This document shows positions 34,618-43,078 of a DNA stretch of 64,000 nt, piece by piece. The stretch's first letter is position 1. Each line of letters starts with the position of its first letter. The position numbers and the translations under genes are program-made. Below the pieces are notes generated by a model. It was not told where the DNA came from. It saw only the letters and a list, made by a program, of their open reading frames with translations, and ran no database searches. Origin of the DNA: Cellulomonas sp. Leaf395 (lineage in GTDB: Bacteria > Actinomycetota > Actinomycetes > Actinomycetales > Cellulomonadaceae); the NCBI RefSeq assembly GCF_001424125.1, contig NZ_LMQI01000001.1, positions 350,378 to 414,377 of the forward strand, read 5' to 3'.

Positions 34618-34660
34618 CGAAGGCCCTGTGACCAGCGGAATCGCTGGCGCGGGGCCTTCG
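34618..34660 (+). terminator. Terminator after beta-galactosidase operon
   Basis: CGAAGGCCC pairs with GGGGCCTTCG around an inner stem CCAGCG-GAAT-CGCTGG. It is closely similar to the tRNA-Thr terminator at 10693 and its copy at 11798, although it lies 24 kb away in an unrelated context. Confidence 0.85.
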
Positions 34661-34719
34661 TCGCGCAACCGTCCGTGTCGTCGCACGGATCGAGGGCAGG
34701 AACCCCCTACATTGCAGGC

Positions 34720-35361
34720 ATGGCTGACATCCTCTTGGGCATCCTCGCAATCCTCGCCGGGGGCGCCATGCTCTTCGCGGGCCAGTTCGTGCTGCGGCTC
34801 GTCCTGCCGATCTGGGGATTCTTCGCCGGGTTCGCCTTCGGGGCAGGGCTGTTCGCTGAGCTCGCAGACGAGCGTTTCCTCGGCACGGTGCTCGGCTGGG
34901 TCTCGGGGTTCGTCTTCGCCCTGATCTTCGCGGTGCTCGCCTACTTCTCCTACGCCGTGGCCGTAGTCCTGGCCATGGCAGCGTTCGGCTACGCGATCGG
35001 TGCCGGCACGGTCGTCGCCCTGGGGATCGACTGGAACTGGGTCGCGATCCTCGTGGGAGTCGCCGTCGGTGCGGCCCTCGGTCTGGTGGCGGTCCTCGGG
35101 AACATGCCGATGATCGTGCTCGCGGTGGCCAGCTCCCTCGCGGGTGCTGTCACCGTGGTCGCCGGCCTGATGCTGCTGGTGGGCTCCCTGAACTCCGCCG
35201 ACTTCACGGACGGCGACGTCAGCCGCGCAGCCGACGCAGGTTGGGGCTGGTACCTGCTGCTGGTCGTGCTGGCTCTGGTCGGTATCGTCGCCCAGACCCG
35301 GGAACGGGTCGCGATCCGCCGCTCCGTCAACGAGGCCTGGTTGGCCCAGAGCCGCGCCTGA
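34720..35361 (+). CDS. DUF4203-like multi-pass membrane protein
   Basis: A 213-residue protein with seven hydrophobic segments, beginning ILLGILAILAGGAMLFAGQFVLRLVLP, and a short basic cytoplasmic tail (TRERVAIRRSVNEAW). Regularly spaced Gly-rich helices, such as WGFFAGFAFGAGLFAE, match the DUF4203 / TM7S3-like family, whose function is unknown. The start ATG 34720 follows TACATT (34708-34713) by 6 nt: a leaderless promoter. It is monocistronic between two unrelated units. Confidence 0.8.
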   Translation: MADILLGILAILAGGAMLFAGQFVLRLVLPIWGFFAGFAFGAGLFAELADERFLGTVLGWVSGFVFALIFAVLAYFSYAVAVVLAMAAFGYAIGAGTVVALGIDWNWVAILVGVAVGAALGLVAVLGNMPMIVLAVASSLAGAVTVVAGLMLLVGSLNSADFTDGDVSRAADAGWGWYLLLVVLALVGIVAQTRERVAIRRSVNEAWLAQSRA

Positions 35362-35490
35362 CACACCGCGCGACCGCCCCGGAGCGGCGAACGTCACAGC
35401 GGCACGGGCCCCGCGAGGGACCTAGGGCCCGGGCGAGACCTCGAGCACCGGCGCAACCTGGACTGCAGGAAGTGTCCGTGCACGCGATGA

Positions 35491-36870
<1,380 letters not shown>

Positions 36871-36920
36871 CCGCTCCGCGCGACCGGCACGGCCTGCTGC
36901 GCAGCAGCTCGGCAGACACC

Positions 36921-36954
36921 GATGCCGACCTCGGACGGACCCGGGGTCGGCATC
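36921..36954 (+). terminator. Terminator after gdhA
   Basis: GATGCCGACCTCGG pairs with CCGGGGTCGGCATC (one wobble) around a 6-nt loop, 50 bp after the gdhA stop. The following stretch to 37257 shows no gene I can support; short frames there lack ribosome sites. Confidence 0.75.
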
Positions 36955-37257
36955 GCGCTGCAGTCGTCGGCCGCACCTTCACTCGCCGAGAGGGCCGCCG
37001 TCTGACCTCAGCGGTGCAGGCTGGCGCGCTCTCGGCAGTGCGGAGTACGGTGTCGACGATCGTGACAATTCGGACACCTGGTCGCCATCGTCTCGCCGCC
37101 GAGACGCCGTCGCCGCCGTTGCCCGCCGCCGTCACCCGCGGCCAACCGGGTGGAGCAGCCGAGTGCGAGGTCCTGGCTTCCGGCGCGACAGATGGGTAGT
37201 TCCGCGTTGTCGGACGCCCCGTCGAGGAACCGACCTCCGCGATGACGGAGGCAAACC

Positions 37258-37836
37258 ATGAGCAAGACCTTCCGTGCAGGCGTGATCCGTATGGGCACCG
37301 TCGGCGTGCTGGCGCTCGCGCTGGTCGGCGTGGCAGCGCCGGGTCAGGCCACCCCGCCCATCGACACCTGGCAGGAGACGTGGGACGACACAGCCATCGA
37401 CGTGTGCGACGGGGGAACCGCCGACACGTCGGACGACATCACGATCGAGTCGCACTACGTCGGCTCCGCGGACTTCGTGGTGCGCGAACGAGGGGGGAAC
37501 GGACTCTTCTACTACACGGTCGACGGCCAGCAGAGCTCGACGTACACCAATGTCGACACAGGGCTGTACTGGACCGCGGTGAACAGGTGGCACGAGAAGG
37601 ATCTCTCGATCACCGCGGACGACGAGGGGATCCTCACCATCCGCGTCGGGAGCGCGTTCTTCTTCAAGGTGTACAGCGCGGACGGCATCCAGGGTGGCCT
37701 GAACGTCGGCCGCAGCGAGTTCACCGTCGTCTACGACCCGGCGACCGACACCGAGCTCTCCTTCACGGTGACCAAGGACGTCGGCGGGAGGACCGCCATG
37801 CAGTTCTGCGAGGACGCCCTGCGCTACACCACCTGA
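37258..37836 (+). CDS. Secreted protein of unknown function (192 aa)
   Basis: The gene has a strong ribosome site (GGAGGCAAACC-ATG). The signal peptide MSKTFRAGVIRMGTVGVLAL continues ALVGVAAPGQA with a probable cut after GQA. The mature domain of about 160 residues is beta-rich with alternating polar and hydrophobic residues, for example LFYYTVDGQQSSTYTNVDTG, plus two Cys (IDVCDGG and MQFCEDA) likely to form a disulfide joining N- and C-termini. This resembles a small jelly-roll of secreted actinobacterial proteins. I do not recognise a family. It is followed by a perfect terminator hairpin, so it is a single-gene unit. Confidence 0.75.
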   Translation: MSKTFRAGVIRMGTVGVLALALVGVAAPGQATPPIDTWQETWDDTAIDVCDGGTADTSDDITIESHYVGSADFVVRERGGNGLFYYTVDGQQSSTYTNVDTGLYWTAVNRWHEKDLSITADDEGILTIRVGSAFFFKVYSADGIQGGLNVGRSEFTVVYDPATDTELSFTVTKDVGGRTAMQFCEDALRYTT

Positions 37837-37855
37837 TCATCGCTCCGGAGCCCGC

Positions 37856-37885
37856 GGGCGTCCCGCCGTGTGGGGCGGGACGCCC
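37856..37885 (+). terminator. Strong terminator after secreted protein gene
   Basis: GGGCGTCCCGCC (37856-37867) pairs perfectly with GGCGGGACGCCC (37874-37885) around the 6-nt loop GTGTGG; TGTTCTCGCT follows shortly after. The region from here to 38202 holds only the damaged small frame at 38061. Confidence 0.9.
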
Positions 37886-38060
37886 CGTGCTGTTCTCGCT
37901 CGCGCTCGCCGCGGGAGCCTGGCACGGCCGACGGTGCCGCGTCGCCGTCATCCCCGGAACAGGCAGCGCTCCGACCTGCCACGATCGGCGCGTGACCGAC
38001 ACGGCGGTGCTGCCCGGACCAGGCGACGCCCGCCGACGGCCGCCAGCTACGGTGACGCCC

Positions 38061-38163
38061 ATGGACCGTCGCCCTGCAGGTGTTCCTCGGCGTGCCGATC
38101 GTGACGGCCGGGGTCATCGCGCTGCCGATCCAGCCGGACCTCGTCGCCCTCGACCGAGTCTGA
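38061..38163 (+). pseudogene. Possible frameshifted 33-aa membrane-peptide gene
   Basis: TACGGT (38047-38052-like position) precedes ATG 38061 by about 7 nt, the leaderless pattern seen elsewhere. Directly after the ATG one extra G puts the frame out; without it the product would read M, TVALQVFLGVPIVTAGVIAL, PIQPDLVALDRV, stop (38161-38163), a convincing single-span membrane peptide. In the actual ATG frame the product is Arg/Pro-rich and unlike a protein. It is either a recent frameshift, a sequencing error or chance. Confidence 0.25.
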
Positions 38164-38202
38164 CCGCCCTCATGCGCGGGGCAGAGATCACGAGCTGACG
38201 CG

Positions 38203-38502
38203 ATGCCTTCCTACCGGGTGACCGCGACGATCGGCCTGCTGCAGCCCGGCGTCGCCGCGCCCGACGTGCTGCCGCAGGCCGTCGCCGTCGCCGAGGCCAT
38301 GACCACCGTCGAGGCCCACGATGTCGCCGTCGTGCGCGGTCAGGCGCGGGTGACCGTGCGGTTCCAGGCCGACGACGACCAGACCGCGCGACGCGTCGGG
38401 TGGGCGGTGCTGGCGCGGCTCGACGAGCTGGCGGACATCAGCGGACGGACCGTGAGTCGCAGGTTCGGGTCGCGCTGGTACCCGGTCCGCGCGCAGACCT
38501 GA
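38203..38502 (+). CDS. Hypothetical protein (99 aa)
   Basis: A soluble protein of 99 residues with alternating strands and helices: YRVTATIGLLQPGV, VLPQAVAVAEAMTTVEAHDVAVV, RGQARVTVRFQADDDQTARRVGWAVLARLDELA, then a basic end VSRRFGSRWYPVRAQT. The beta-alpha-beta-beta-alpha-beta pattern suggests a ferredoxin-like fold, but I do not recognise a family. No clear Shine-Dalgarno precedes ATG 38203. It is convergent with the lipoprotein gene, whose stop is 4 bp beyond its own. Confidence 0.6.
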   Translation: MPSYRVTATIGLLQPGVAAPDVLPQAVAVAEAMTTVEAHDVAVVRGQARVTVRFQADDDQTARRVGWAVLARLDELADISGRTVSRRFGSRWYPVRAQT

Positions 38503-38505
38503 CGG

Positions 38506-39216
38506 TCAGGTCCGGTCGATCGTGAGGCTCCCCAGGCCGCCCGCAACCGTGATCTCGTAGTGGTCGTCGCCCTCGTCAAAGCCGTCGGACGTCAGGACCG
38601 TCCCGGCACCGATGCCCTGGGTGGTCTCGCCGTCGATCTCGACCCCACCCGCCCCGGACGTGACAAGCACTCGCGCACCGACGCCGTCCGGCAGGTGGAT
38701 GACGAGGTGGTCCGCGCCGGCGCGCTGCTCGACCGGCACGCTCCCGTCGGGGGTCGGCAGCGTCAGCTCGATGCTGCGAGCACCGCCGTCGAGCACGATC
38801 CCCGTCACGCTCGTGTCGCCCAGGTCGGCGTCCACGGTGTCGGCGCCGGCGGTCAGGTCGACCGTCCACGCGACGTCGTCGGCCAGCCGGACGACCGCGG
38901 CGCCGCCGTCCAGGACGACAACGTGCGTGCCGTCGGACTGCTCCGTCTCCGGCCGCGAGTCGGGGTCGGTGGCGCTGACCTCGAGCAGGTCGCCCGGAGC
39001 GGCGTCGGTGCCGAGCGTGATCGACGACGCGCGGCCGGTCAGCGAGAGCACGGCCTCGTCCGCCAAGCCGCGGTCGACCGTGACCGGCTCCTCGCGGTCG
39101 TCCGTCTCCTCGAAGACGCCGTCTGGGCGCGGGTTCGGGTCGAAGGGCCACACCGAGCACCCGGTGACCAGTGCCAGTCCCGCGGTGACCAGGGCGGCGA
39201 TGACGAGTCTGCGCAT
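38506..39216 (-). CDS. Lipoprotein with DUF4097-like beta-repeat domain
   Basis: A 236-residue exported lipoprotein: MRRLVIAALVTAGLALVTGC gives the signal and lipobox (VTGC). The mature part is almost wholly beta-strand with a repeating pattern (VLDGGAAVVRLADDVAWTVDLTAGADTVDADL and VLVTSGAGGVEIDG), as in DUF4097/putative auto-transporter-adhesin head-like beta-helices. The function is unknown, perhaps cell-wall stress sensing or a surface scaffold. The start ATG 39216 is 6 nt from TAGCGT, a leaderless promoter. Confidence 0.75.
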   Translation of the reverse strand: MRRLVIAALVTAGLALVTGCSVWPFDPNPRPDGVFEETDDREEPVTVDRGLADEAVLSLTGRASSITLGTDAAPGDLLEVSATDPDSRPETEQSDGTHVVVLDGGAAVVRLADDVAWTVDLTAGADTVDADLGDTSVTGIVLDGGARSIELTLPTPDGSVPVEQRAGADHLVIHLPDGVGARVLVTSGAGGVEIDGETTQGIGAGTVLTSDGFDEGDDHYEITVAGGLGSLTIDRT

Positions 39217-39327
39217 CCCGGGACGCTAGCGGCGGCCGGCCGCCGCCGCCCGTCGAGAGGCGTGGTCAGCCCCGACGACGAGGATGTCCTCCGGTCGTGC
39301 GGCGGCGCGCCACGCGTGCACGTCTGG

Positions 39328-39756
39328 CTAGCTCAGCTCGGCGACGGCCTTCGCGATCCGGCGCTCGCGGGTCTCCGCGGTCTTCGCGGCCTCGATCGGC
39401 TCGACGATCGCCCGCTGCCTGCTGAACGACAGGGCGTCGAACGCGGCGCGGGCAGGACCGGACAGGGCGGTCGCGAGGTCGTCGGGGACCTCGACCGTGC
39501 GCGGGGCGTCGTCGTGCTCGATGTCGACGTCGACCTCCTCGCCGGCCTCGACCCCGGCGGCCGCGCGGTTCTCCGCGCTCAGCGGCAGCATCGTCTCGCC
39601 GCGGTACGGCGTCACGGTACTGCGGTACGAGTGGCCGTTGATCGTCACGACGACGGGGAACCGCGCCCCGCGGTCCATCGCGGCGACCGTCTCCGGGGGG
39701 ACCGGGATGCCCGTCGCGGACGTGCCCGCCAGCCGGATCGTGCTGCGAAAGCGCAT
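39328..39756 (-). CDS. YdeI/OmpD-associated protein with DUF1905 domain
   Basis: A 142-residue cytoplasmic protein. Residues 1-85 form a DUF1905 beta-barrel (MRFRSTIRLAGTSATGIPVP, FPVVVTINGHSYRSTVTPYRGE, GVEAGEEVDVDIEHDDAPR). Residues 90-142 form the YdeI helical tail (VPDDLATALSGPARAAFDAL, SRQRAIVEPIEAAKTAETRERRIAKAV), linked in enterobacteria to bacteriocin protection. The start ATG 39756 is 6 nt from TAGGGT, leaderless. It stands 13 bp from the DUF5701 gene upstream on the same strand but has its own -10 box inside that gap. Confidence 0.85.
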   Translation of the reverse strand: MRFRSTIRLAGTSATGIPVPPETVAAMDRGARFPVVVTINGHSYRSTVTPYRGETMLPLSAENRAAAGVEAGEEVDVDIEHDDAPRTVEVPDDLATALSGPARAAFDALSFSRQRAIVEPIEAAKTAETRERRIAKAVAELS

Positions 39757-39769
39757 CTGGCCACCCTAG

Positions 39770-40486
39770 CTACGCGTCGGAGCGGACCACACGGTCGGTG
39801 GCGGACGCGGTGCCGAGCCACGTGTGCGGGTTGCGGTCCCAGCACCAGCCCAGCTTCGCCCGGCGCTCGCTGATCCACACCGCCGGCACCCGCTGATTGG
39901 TGCCCGTGCGCGACGCCAGCAGGGAGAAGCACTTGTTCGGGCGCAGCATGTCGGGACGCACCACGACGAGCGCCACGCCCTCGTCGATGGTCAGCGGGGT
40001 GCGCCCGCGGCCGGTGATCGTCACGAGCGCGTCCTCGGGCCGGACGTTGCAGAGGTCCGACCCGGTGTCGACACCCCACAGCAGGTACGGCACCGCGGGC
40101 ACCTCGAGGCCAGGCAGGGACCGGTAGGTCGGGGCCTCGTCGCGGTCGATGACGCTGACCCCGAGGCGGGTGCCGCGGCGCATCGCGGGGGCGACGTCGT
40201 TGAGGTCCAGGCCGGGGAGCACGAGGACGAACGGCACGTCGTCGCCCTCGACGGCGGGCGGTGCCTTGGGGGTCGTGGCGACCTCCGCCAACGGTGCGAG
40301 CCGCGCACGGAACGCGGCGGGGTCCTCATCGAGCAGCGTGGCGATGCCCAGCTCGACGTACGCGGTGATCTGGCGGTCGAGCTCCGCGCGGACGTCGGCC
40401 GTGGGGTCGAACGCCGTCGCGGCGGCGGACGGCGGCCCGGTGACGGTGGGCAGGCGGGGGTCGACAGCGGTGACGGGGACGCCCAT
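39770..40486 (-). CDS. DUF5701 family protein
   Basis: A 238-residue cytoplasmic protein. An N-terminal helical part (ADVRAELDRQITAYVELGIATLL) precedes a conserved domain with YLLWGVDTGSDLCNVRPEDAL, RPNKCFSLLASRTGTNQRVPAVWISERRAKLGWCWD and NPHTWLGTAS. The RPNKCFSL and LGWCWDRNPHTWLG blocks are the hallmarks I associate with DUF5701 of actinobacteria; its function is unknown. Two conserved Cys and several Trp suggest an active or ligand site. The start ATG has GAGAGGA upstream. A DUF3806 gene lies 49 bp upstream on the same strand. Confidence 0.75.
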   Translation of the reverse strand: MGVPVTAVDPRLPTVTGPPSAAATAFDPTADVRAELDRQITAYVELGIATLLDEDPAAFRARLAPLAEVATTPKAPPAVEGDDVPFVLVLPGLDLNDVAPAMRRGTRLGVSVIDRDEAPTYRSLPGLEVPAVPYLLWGVDTGSDLCNVRPEDALVTITGRGRTPLTIDEGVALVVVRPDMLRPNKCFSLLASRTGTNQRVPAVWISERRAKLGWCWDRNPHTWLGTASATDRVVRSDA

Positions 40487-40535
40487 GGTTTCCTCTCAGG
40501 TCGCTGGTCCGGACCAGCCCCACGGTCCCACGGGG

Positions 40536-41639
40536 TCAGAGCAGCGGCTCGCCCTGGCCCAGGATCAGCGGGTCACCGACGGGCAGCGCGGGTCGCGTCC
40601 GGCCCTCGCCGCGCGACGCGGCGCTGTAGCGGTGCGCGATGACGAGGCTCGGTGCCCCCGTGTCCGACGCCTCGACGAACACCGCGTCGCCCTCCTGCTC
40701 CGGCAGCTGCCCGAACCAGGCGACCGCCGCACGCGCCGCCCCCGTGCTGCGCACCCACGCGCGGGCCTCCTGCAACGCCAGAGCGGGGTCGCCCTCGAAC
40801 CGGTGGGGCTGGTGGCTCTGCGCGGGTCTGCCGTCGACGACCGCGAACGGTGCGGCTGCGCCCCCCTGCGCGAGCGCGACCTCGAGGGCTTGCTCGAGCA
40901 CGCCCAGGGCGATGTCCTGCGCGGCCGCCGACGGCGGGTGCGGCAGGTCGGCGGGTGCCCGGTACGCGGGGAGTGCCGGCGGTGCGGCAGGCGGTGGGGG
41001 AGGTGTGGCAGCGGCTGCGGTCGCCTCGACGGCGGGCAGGACTGCGGTCGCGCTGGCCGGCTGGGCTGCGGTCGCCCTGGCGGAAAGCGTCGCGGGCTCG
41101 TCCGCTCGGAAGTCGTCCGCCGTGCGCGTCGGGACGCGCGGGGTCGGCACGCCGTGCCCGGTCGGCGCCGCCAGGTGCGCGGCGGCTGCGGCGACATACT
41201 CGGCGACCCACGTGGGCGTGCTGCCCGTCCGCCAGCGCGTCGCGACGTCGGCAAGCGGCAGCGCGGCATCCTCGCCCGAGAGCGACACGACCGCGGGGGT
41301 GGGTGCGGCGCCGGCGGTGCGCAGAGCCCACCGGGAGTCCGGGACGCGCGCCACGACCAGGTCGCCGACCCCGACGCCGAGTGCCATGACCATGGAGTGC
41401 GGGACCGGCGCGCCGGGTTCGGCCGCCCAGTGCGTCCGCGTGGCGTGCAGCAGGGCGCCGACGGCCGCGGGGTCCGTCAGGTCGACGCCGCTGGCCCGGA
41501 GGTGGGCGCGGGCCCGGTCGAGATGACCTACCTCGGCGGCGGTGAGGGGCCTGACCCCGGGGACGATGGCGTGGCCTGCTGGCGTGGAGGAGTGTGCGCC
41601 GGACGCGGGGACGGACAGCGTCGGGAGCAGATCAGTCAT
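40536..41639 (-). CDS. DUF3806-like protein with Ala/Pro-rich linker
   Basis: A 367-residue protein. Residues 35-150 look like a DUF3806 domain (LDRARAHLRASGVDLTDPAA, HSMVMALGVGVGDLVVARVP, PLADVATRWRTGSTPTWVAEYV). An Ala/Pro/Thr-rich linker of about 90 residues follows, including PPPPPAAPPALP, and then a second domain with ALEVALAQGGAAAPFAVVDG and GDAVFVEASDTGAPSLVIAHRYSAA. I start at ATG 41639 (MTDLLPTLS); the open frame continues to 41738 but that part is Arg-rich and enters the palindromic element. A frameshifted relative of the first domain lies at 58321-58825. Confidence 0.65.
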   Translation of the reverse strand: MTDLLPTLSVPASGAHSSTPAGHAIVPGVRPLTAAEVGHLDRARAHLRASGVDLTDPAAVGALLHATRTHWAAEPGAPVPHSMVMALGVGVGDLVVARVPDSRWALRTAGAAPTPAVVSLSGEDAALPLADVATRWRTGSTPTWVAEYVAAAAAHLAAPTGHGVPTPRVPTRTADDFRADEPATLSARATAAQPASATAVLPAVEATAAAATPPPPPAAPPALPAYRAPADLPHPPSAAAQDIALGVLEQALEVALAQGGAAAPFAVVDGRPAQSHQPHRFEGDPALALQEARAWVRSTGAARAAVAWFGQLPEQEGDAVFVEASDTGAPSLVIAHRYSAASRGEGRTRPALPVGDPLILGQGEPLL

Positions 41640-41729
41640 GCGGGCGGATCGGCGCGCTGCGGGGTGCCCTTGAGCGCGTCGACGCGGTTCCACCGGATGG
41701 CCGTTGGGTGCCGCTGAGCCCGCGCGCCA

Positions 41730-41810
41730 GCTCGTCACCTCCGCCCGAAATCGTGCGTTGCAACAGACGAGTTCGGCGGGGACTGACGAGTTCGGCGAGC
41801 ACTGACGAGT
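41730..41810. repeat. 19-bp-pitch palindromic intergenic element, copy C
   Basis: Words at exact 19-nt pitch: GCTCGTCACCT (41730), AATCGTGCGTT (41749), 2-nt centre GC (41760-41761), then inverted AACAGACGAGT (41762), GACTGACGAGT (41781) and an extra CACTGACGAGT (41800). A sixth position (41819) has decayed. The geometry is identical to copies A and B although the words differ. It lies between the divergent DUF3806 and M15 peptidase genes, 90 bp from each likely start. Confidence 0.8.
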
Positions 41811-41892
41811 TCGGCGAGCTCTGCGGGGGTGTCGGGGTGGCGGTTAGCCTTGCTGGCGGGTCGCAGAACCGTCGCACGTAGGGGAGCTCGAT

Positions 41893-43074
41893 ATTCGCCG
41901 ACCGCCGCGCAGCATCGTCGCTGTCGTCGCCGCCGTGCTGGTGGTCGGCGGTGCCGGTGGTGCGTGGGCCTGGTCGGAGCACGAGGATCGCGTGGCCGCG
42001 GAGCAGGCCGCGACGCAGGAACGTGCGGCCGACGCCCTCGAGGCGCAGGTGCGCGACGCCGATGCCCTCCAGGCGCTGGCCGCCGACGCCGCCGCGGTCC
42101 ACGCCGCCACCGTCCGGGTCGACGCCCGCGCCGCGCTCGCCACAGCCGCCGAGCTGGGGCGCACGACTCTCGCCGCGACCCAGGACCGCGTCGCCGACGA
42201 CGCGGTGCGACAGACGCTCGTCGCGATCCTGTCAGATGCCGATGCAGCCCTCGCCACGACGGACCCGACAGCCCCGACGGACCCGGCAGCGACGACCGAC
42301 TCGGCGGCCGCGACCGACCCGGCGGCGGCGACGGACCCGGCGGCGACGGACCCGGCAGCCGCAGCCGGGGCGACCGGCGCCCGCAGCGCCACGGGGCTCC
42401 GCGCGGTCGCCGCCACCCTCGCCGCGGCCACCGCCGCGGTGTCCGCCGCGCACGAGGCCTGGTTGCAGGCCGAGGCTGCTGCTGCGGCGGCCGCGGCTGC
42501 TGCCGACGCAGCCCGGGCGACCACGCCCCGACCCTCGGCGAGACCCGTCACCGGCGGCGCCGCGGCGAGACCTTCCACCGGCGGCGCCGCCGCGCCCTCG
42601 TGCGACACGACCTACACGGGTCCGCCGTTCTACACCTCCCCTGCCACGGCGGGAGGCGACGGGTCGAACGGCAGGCTGCCCCCCGACGCACTCACCGCGA
42701 TCTCGTGGGACGTCGACCCGCGCGGCACGCCGTACTACCTGACCAACGCGGCGGCGGCGGCGCTGGAGCGCCTGAACACCGGGTTCCGCGCCCAGTTCGG
42801 GCACCACCTCGACCTCGACCTCACCTACCGCGACTACGACACCCAGGTGGCGATGCGCGCCGCGCTCGGGTCGGTCGCTGCCACGCCGGGCACGTCGTCG
42901 CACGGCACCGGCCTCGCCCTCGACGTGCCCGAGCTCCCGTGTGAGTACGGCTGGGGCACCCCGCAGCGCGACTGGCTGGTGGCCAACGGACCCGCGTACG
43001 GGTGGGTGTCGCCGTCGTGGGCGGGCCGGAACGGCTCGAACCCGGAGTACTGGCACTTCGAGTTCCGCGGCTGA
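41893..43074 (+). CDS. Secreted M15-family D-Ala-D-Ala carboxypeptidase (VanY-like), ATT start
   Basis: About 393 residues. A signal/anchor (RRPPRSIVAVVAAVLVVGGA) is followed by an Ala-rich coiled-coil-like region, a TDPAA repeat linker (42255-42362) and the peptidase domain: LTYRDYDTQ, the zinc motif SSHGTGLALDVPE (His and Asp) and the final WHFEFRG with the third ligand. M15 enzymes trim cell-wall stem peptides. No ATG, GTG or TTG precedes the charged start of the signal peptide; ATT at 41893 does, with GGGGAG exactly 6 nt upstream. The first standard start, GTG 41935, would fall inside the hydrophobic core and remove the basic n-region. It ends 4 bp from the convergent MFS gene. Confidence 0.85.
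   Translation: MRRPPRSIVAVVAAVLVVGGAGGAWAWSEHEDRVAAEQAATQERAADALEAQVRDADALQALAADAAAVHAATVRVDARAALATAAELGRTTLAATQDRVADDAVRQTLVAILSDADAALATTDPTAPTDPAATTDSAAATDPAAATDPAATDPAAAAGATGARSATGLRAVAATLAAATAAVSAAHEAWLQAEAAAAAAAAAADAARATTPRPSARPVTGGAAARPSTGGAAAPSCDTTYTGPPFYTSPATAGGDGSNGRLPPDALTAISWDVDPRGTPYYLTNAAAAALERLNTGFRAQFGHHLDLDLTYRDYDTQVAMRAALGSVAATPGTSSHGTGLALDVPELPCEYGWGTPQRDWLVANGPAYGWVSPSWAGRNGSNPEYWHFEFRG
42255..42362 (+). repeat. Imperfect tandem repeat coding for (A/T)TDPAA linker
   Basis: About eight copies of an imperfect 12-18 bp unit based on GCGACGGACCCGGC, coding for variants of ATDPAA within the M15 peptidase gene. It encodes a flexible, low-complexity wall-spanning linker. Copy number is likely variable between strains through slippage. 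Confidence 0.8.
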
Positions 43075-43078
43075 GCGT

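Noticed and set aside
41762..41810. Direct 19-nt repeats considered as a CRISPR or iteron array
   Set aside because: There are no unique spacers, and the same words occur inverted on the other side of a dyad; no replication protein gene is nearby.
42255..42362. Regular tandem units that could suggest a CRISPR-like array
   Set aside because: The units are short, in frame and code for a TDPAA linker inside a real gene; no spacers.
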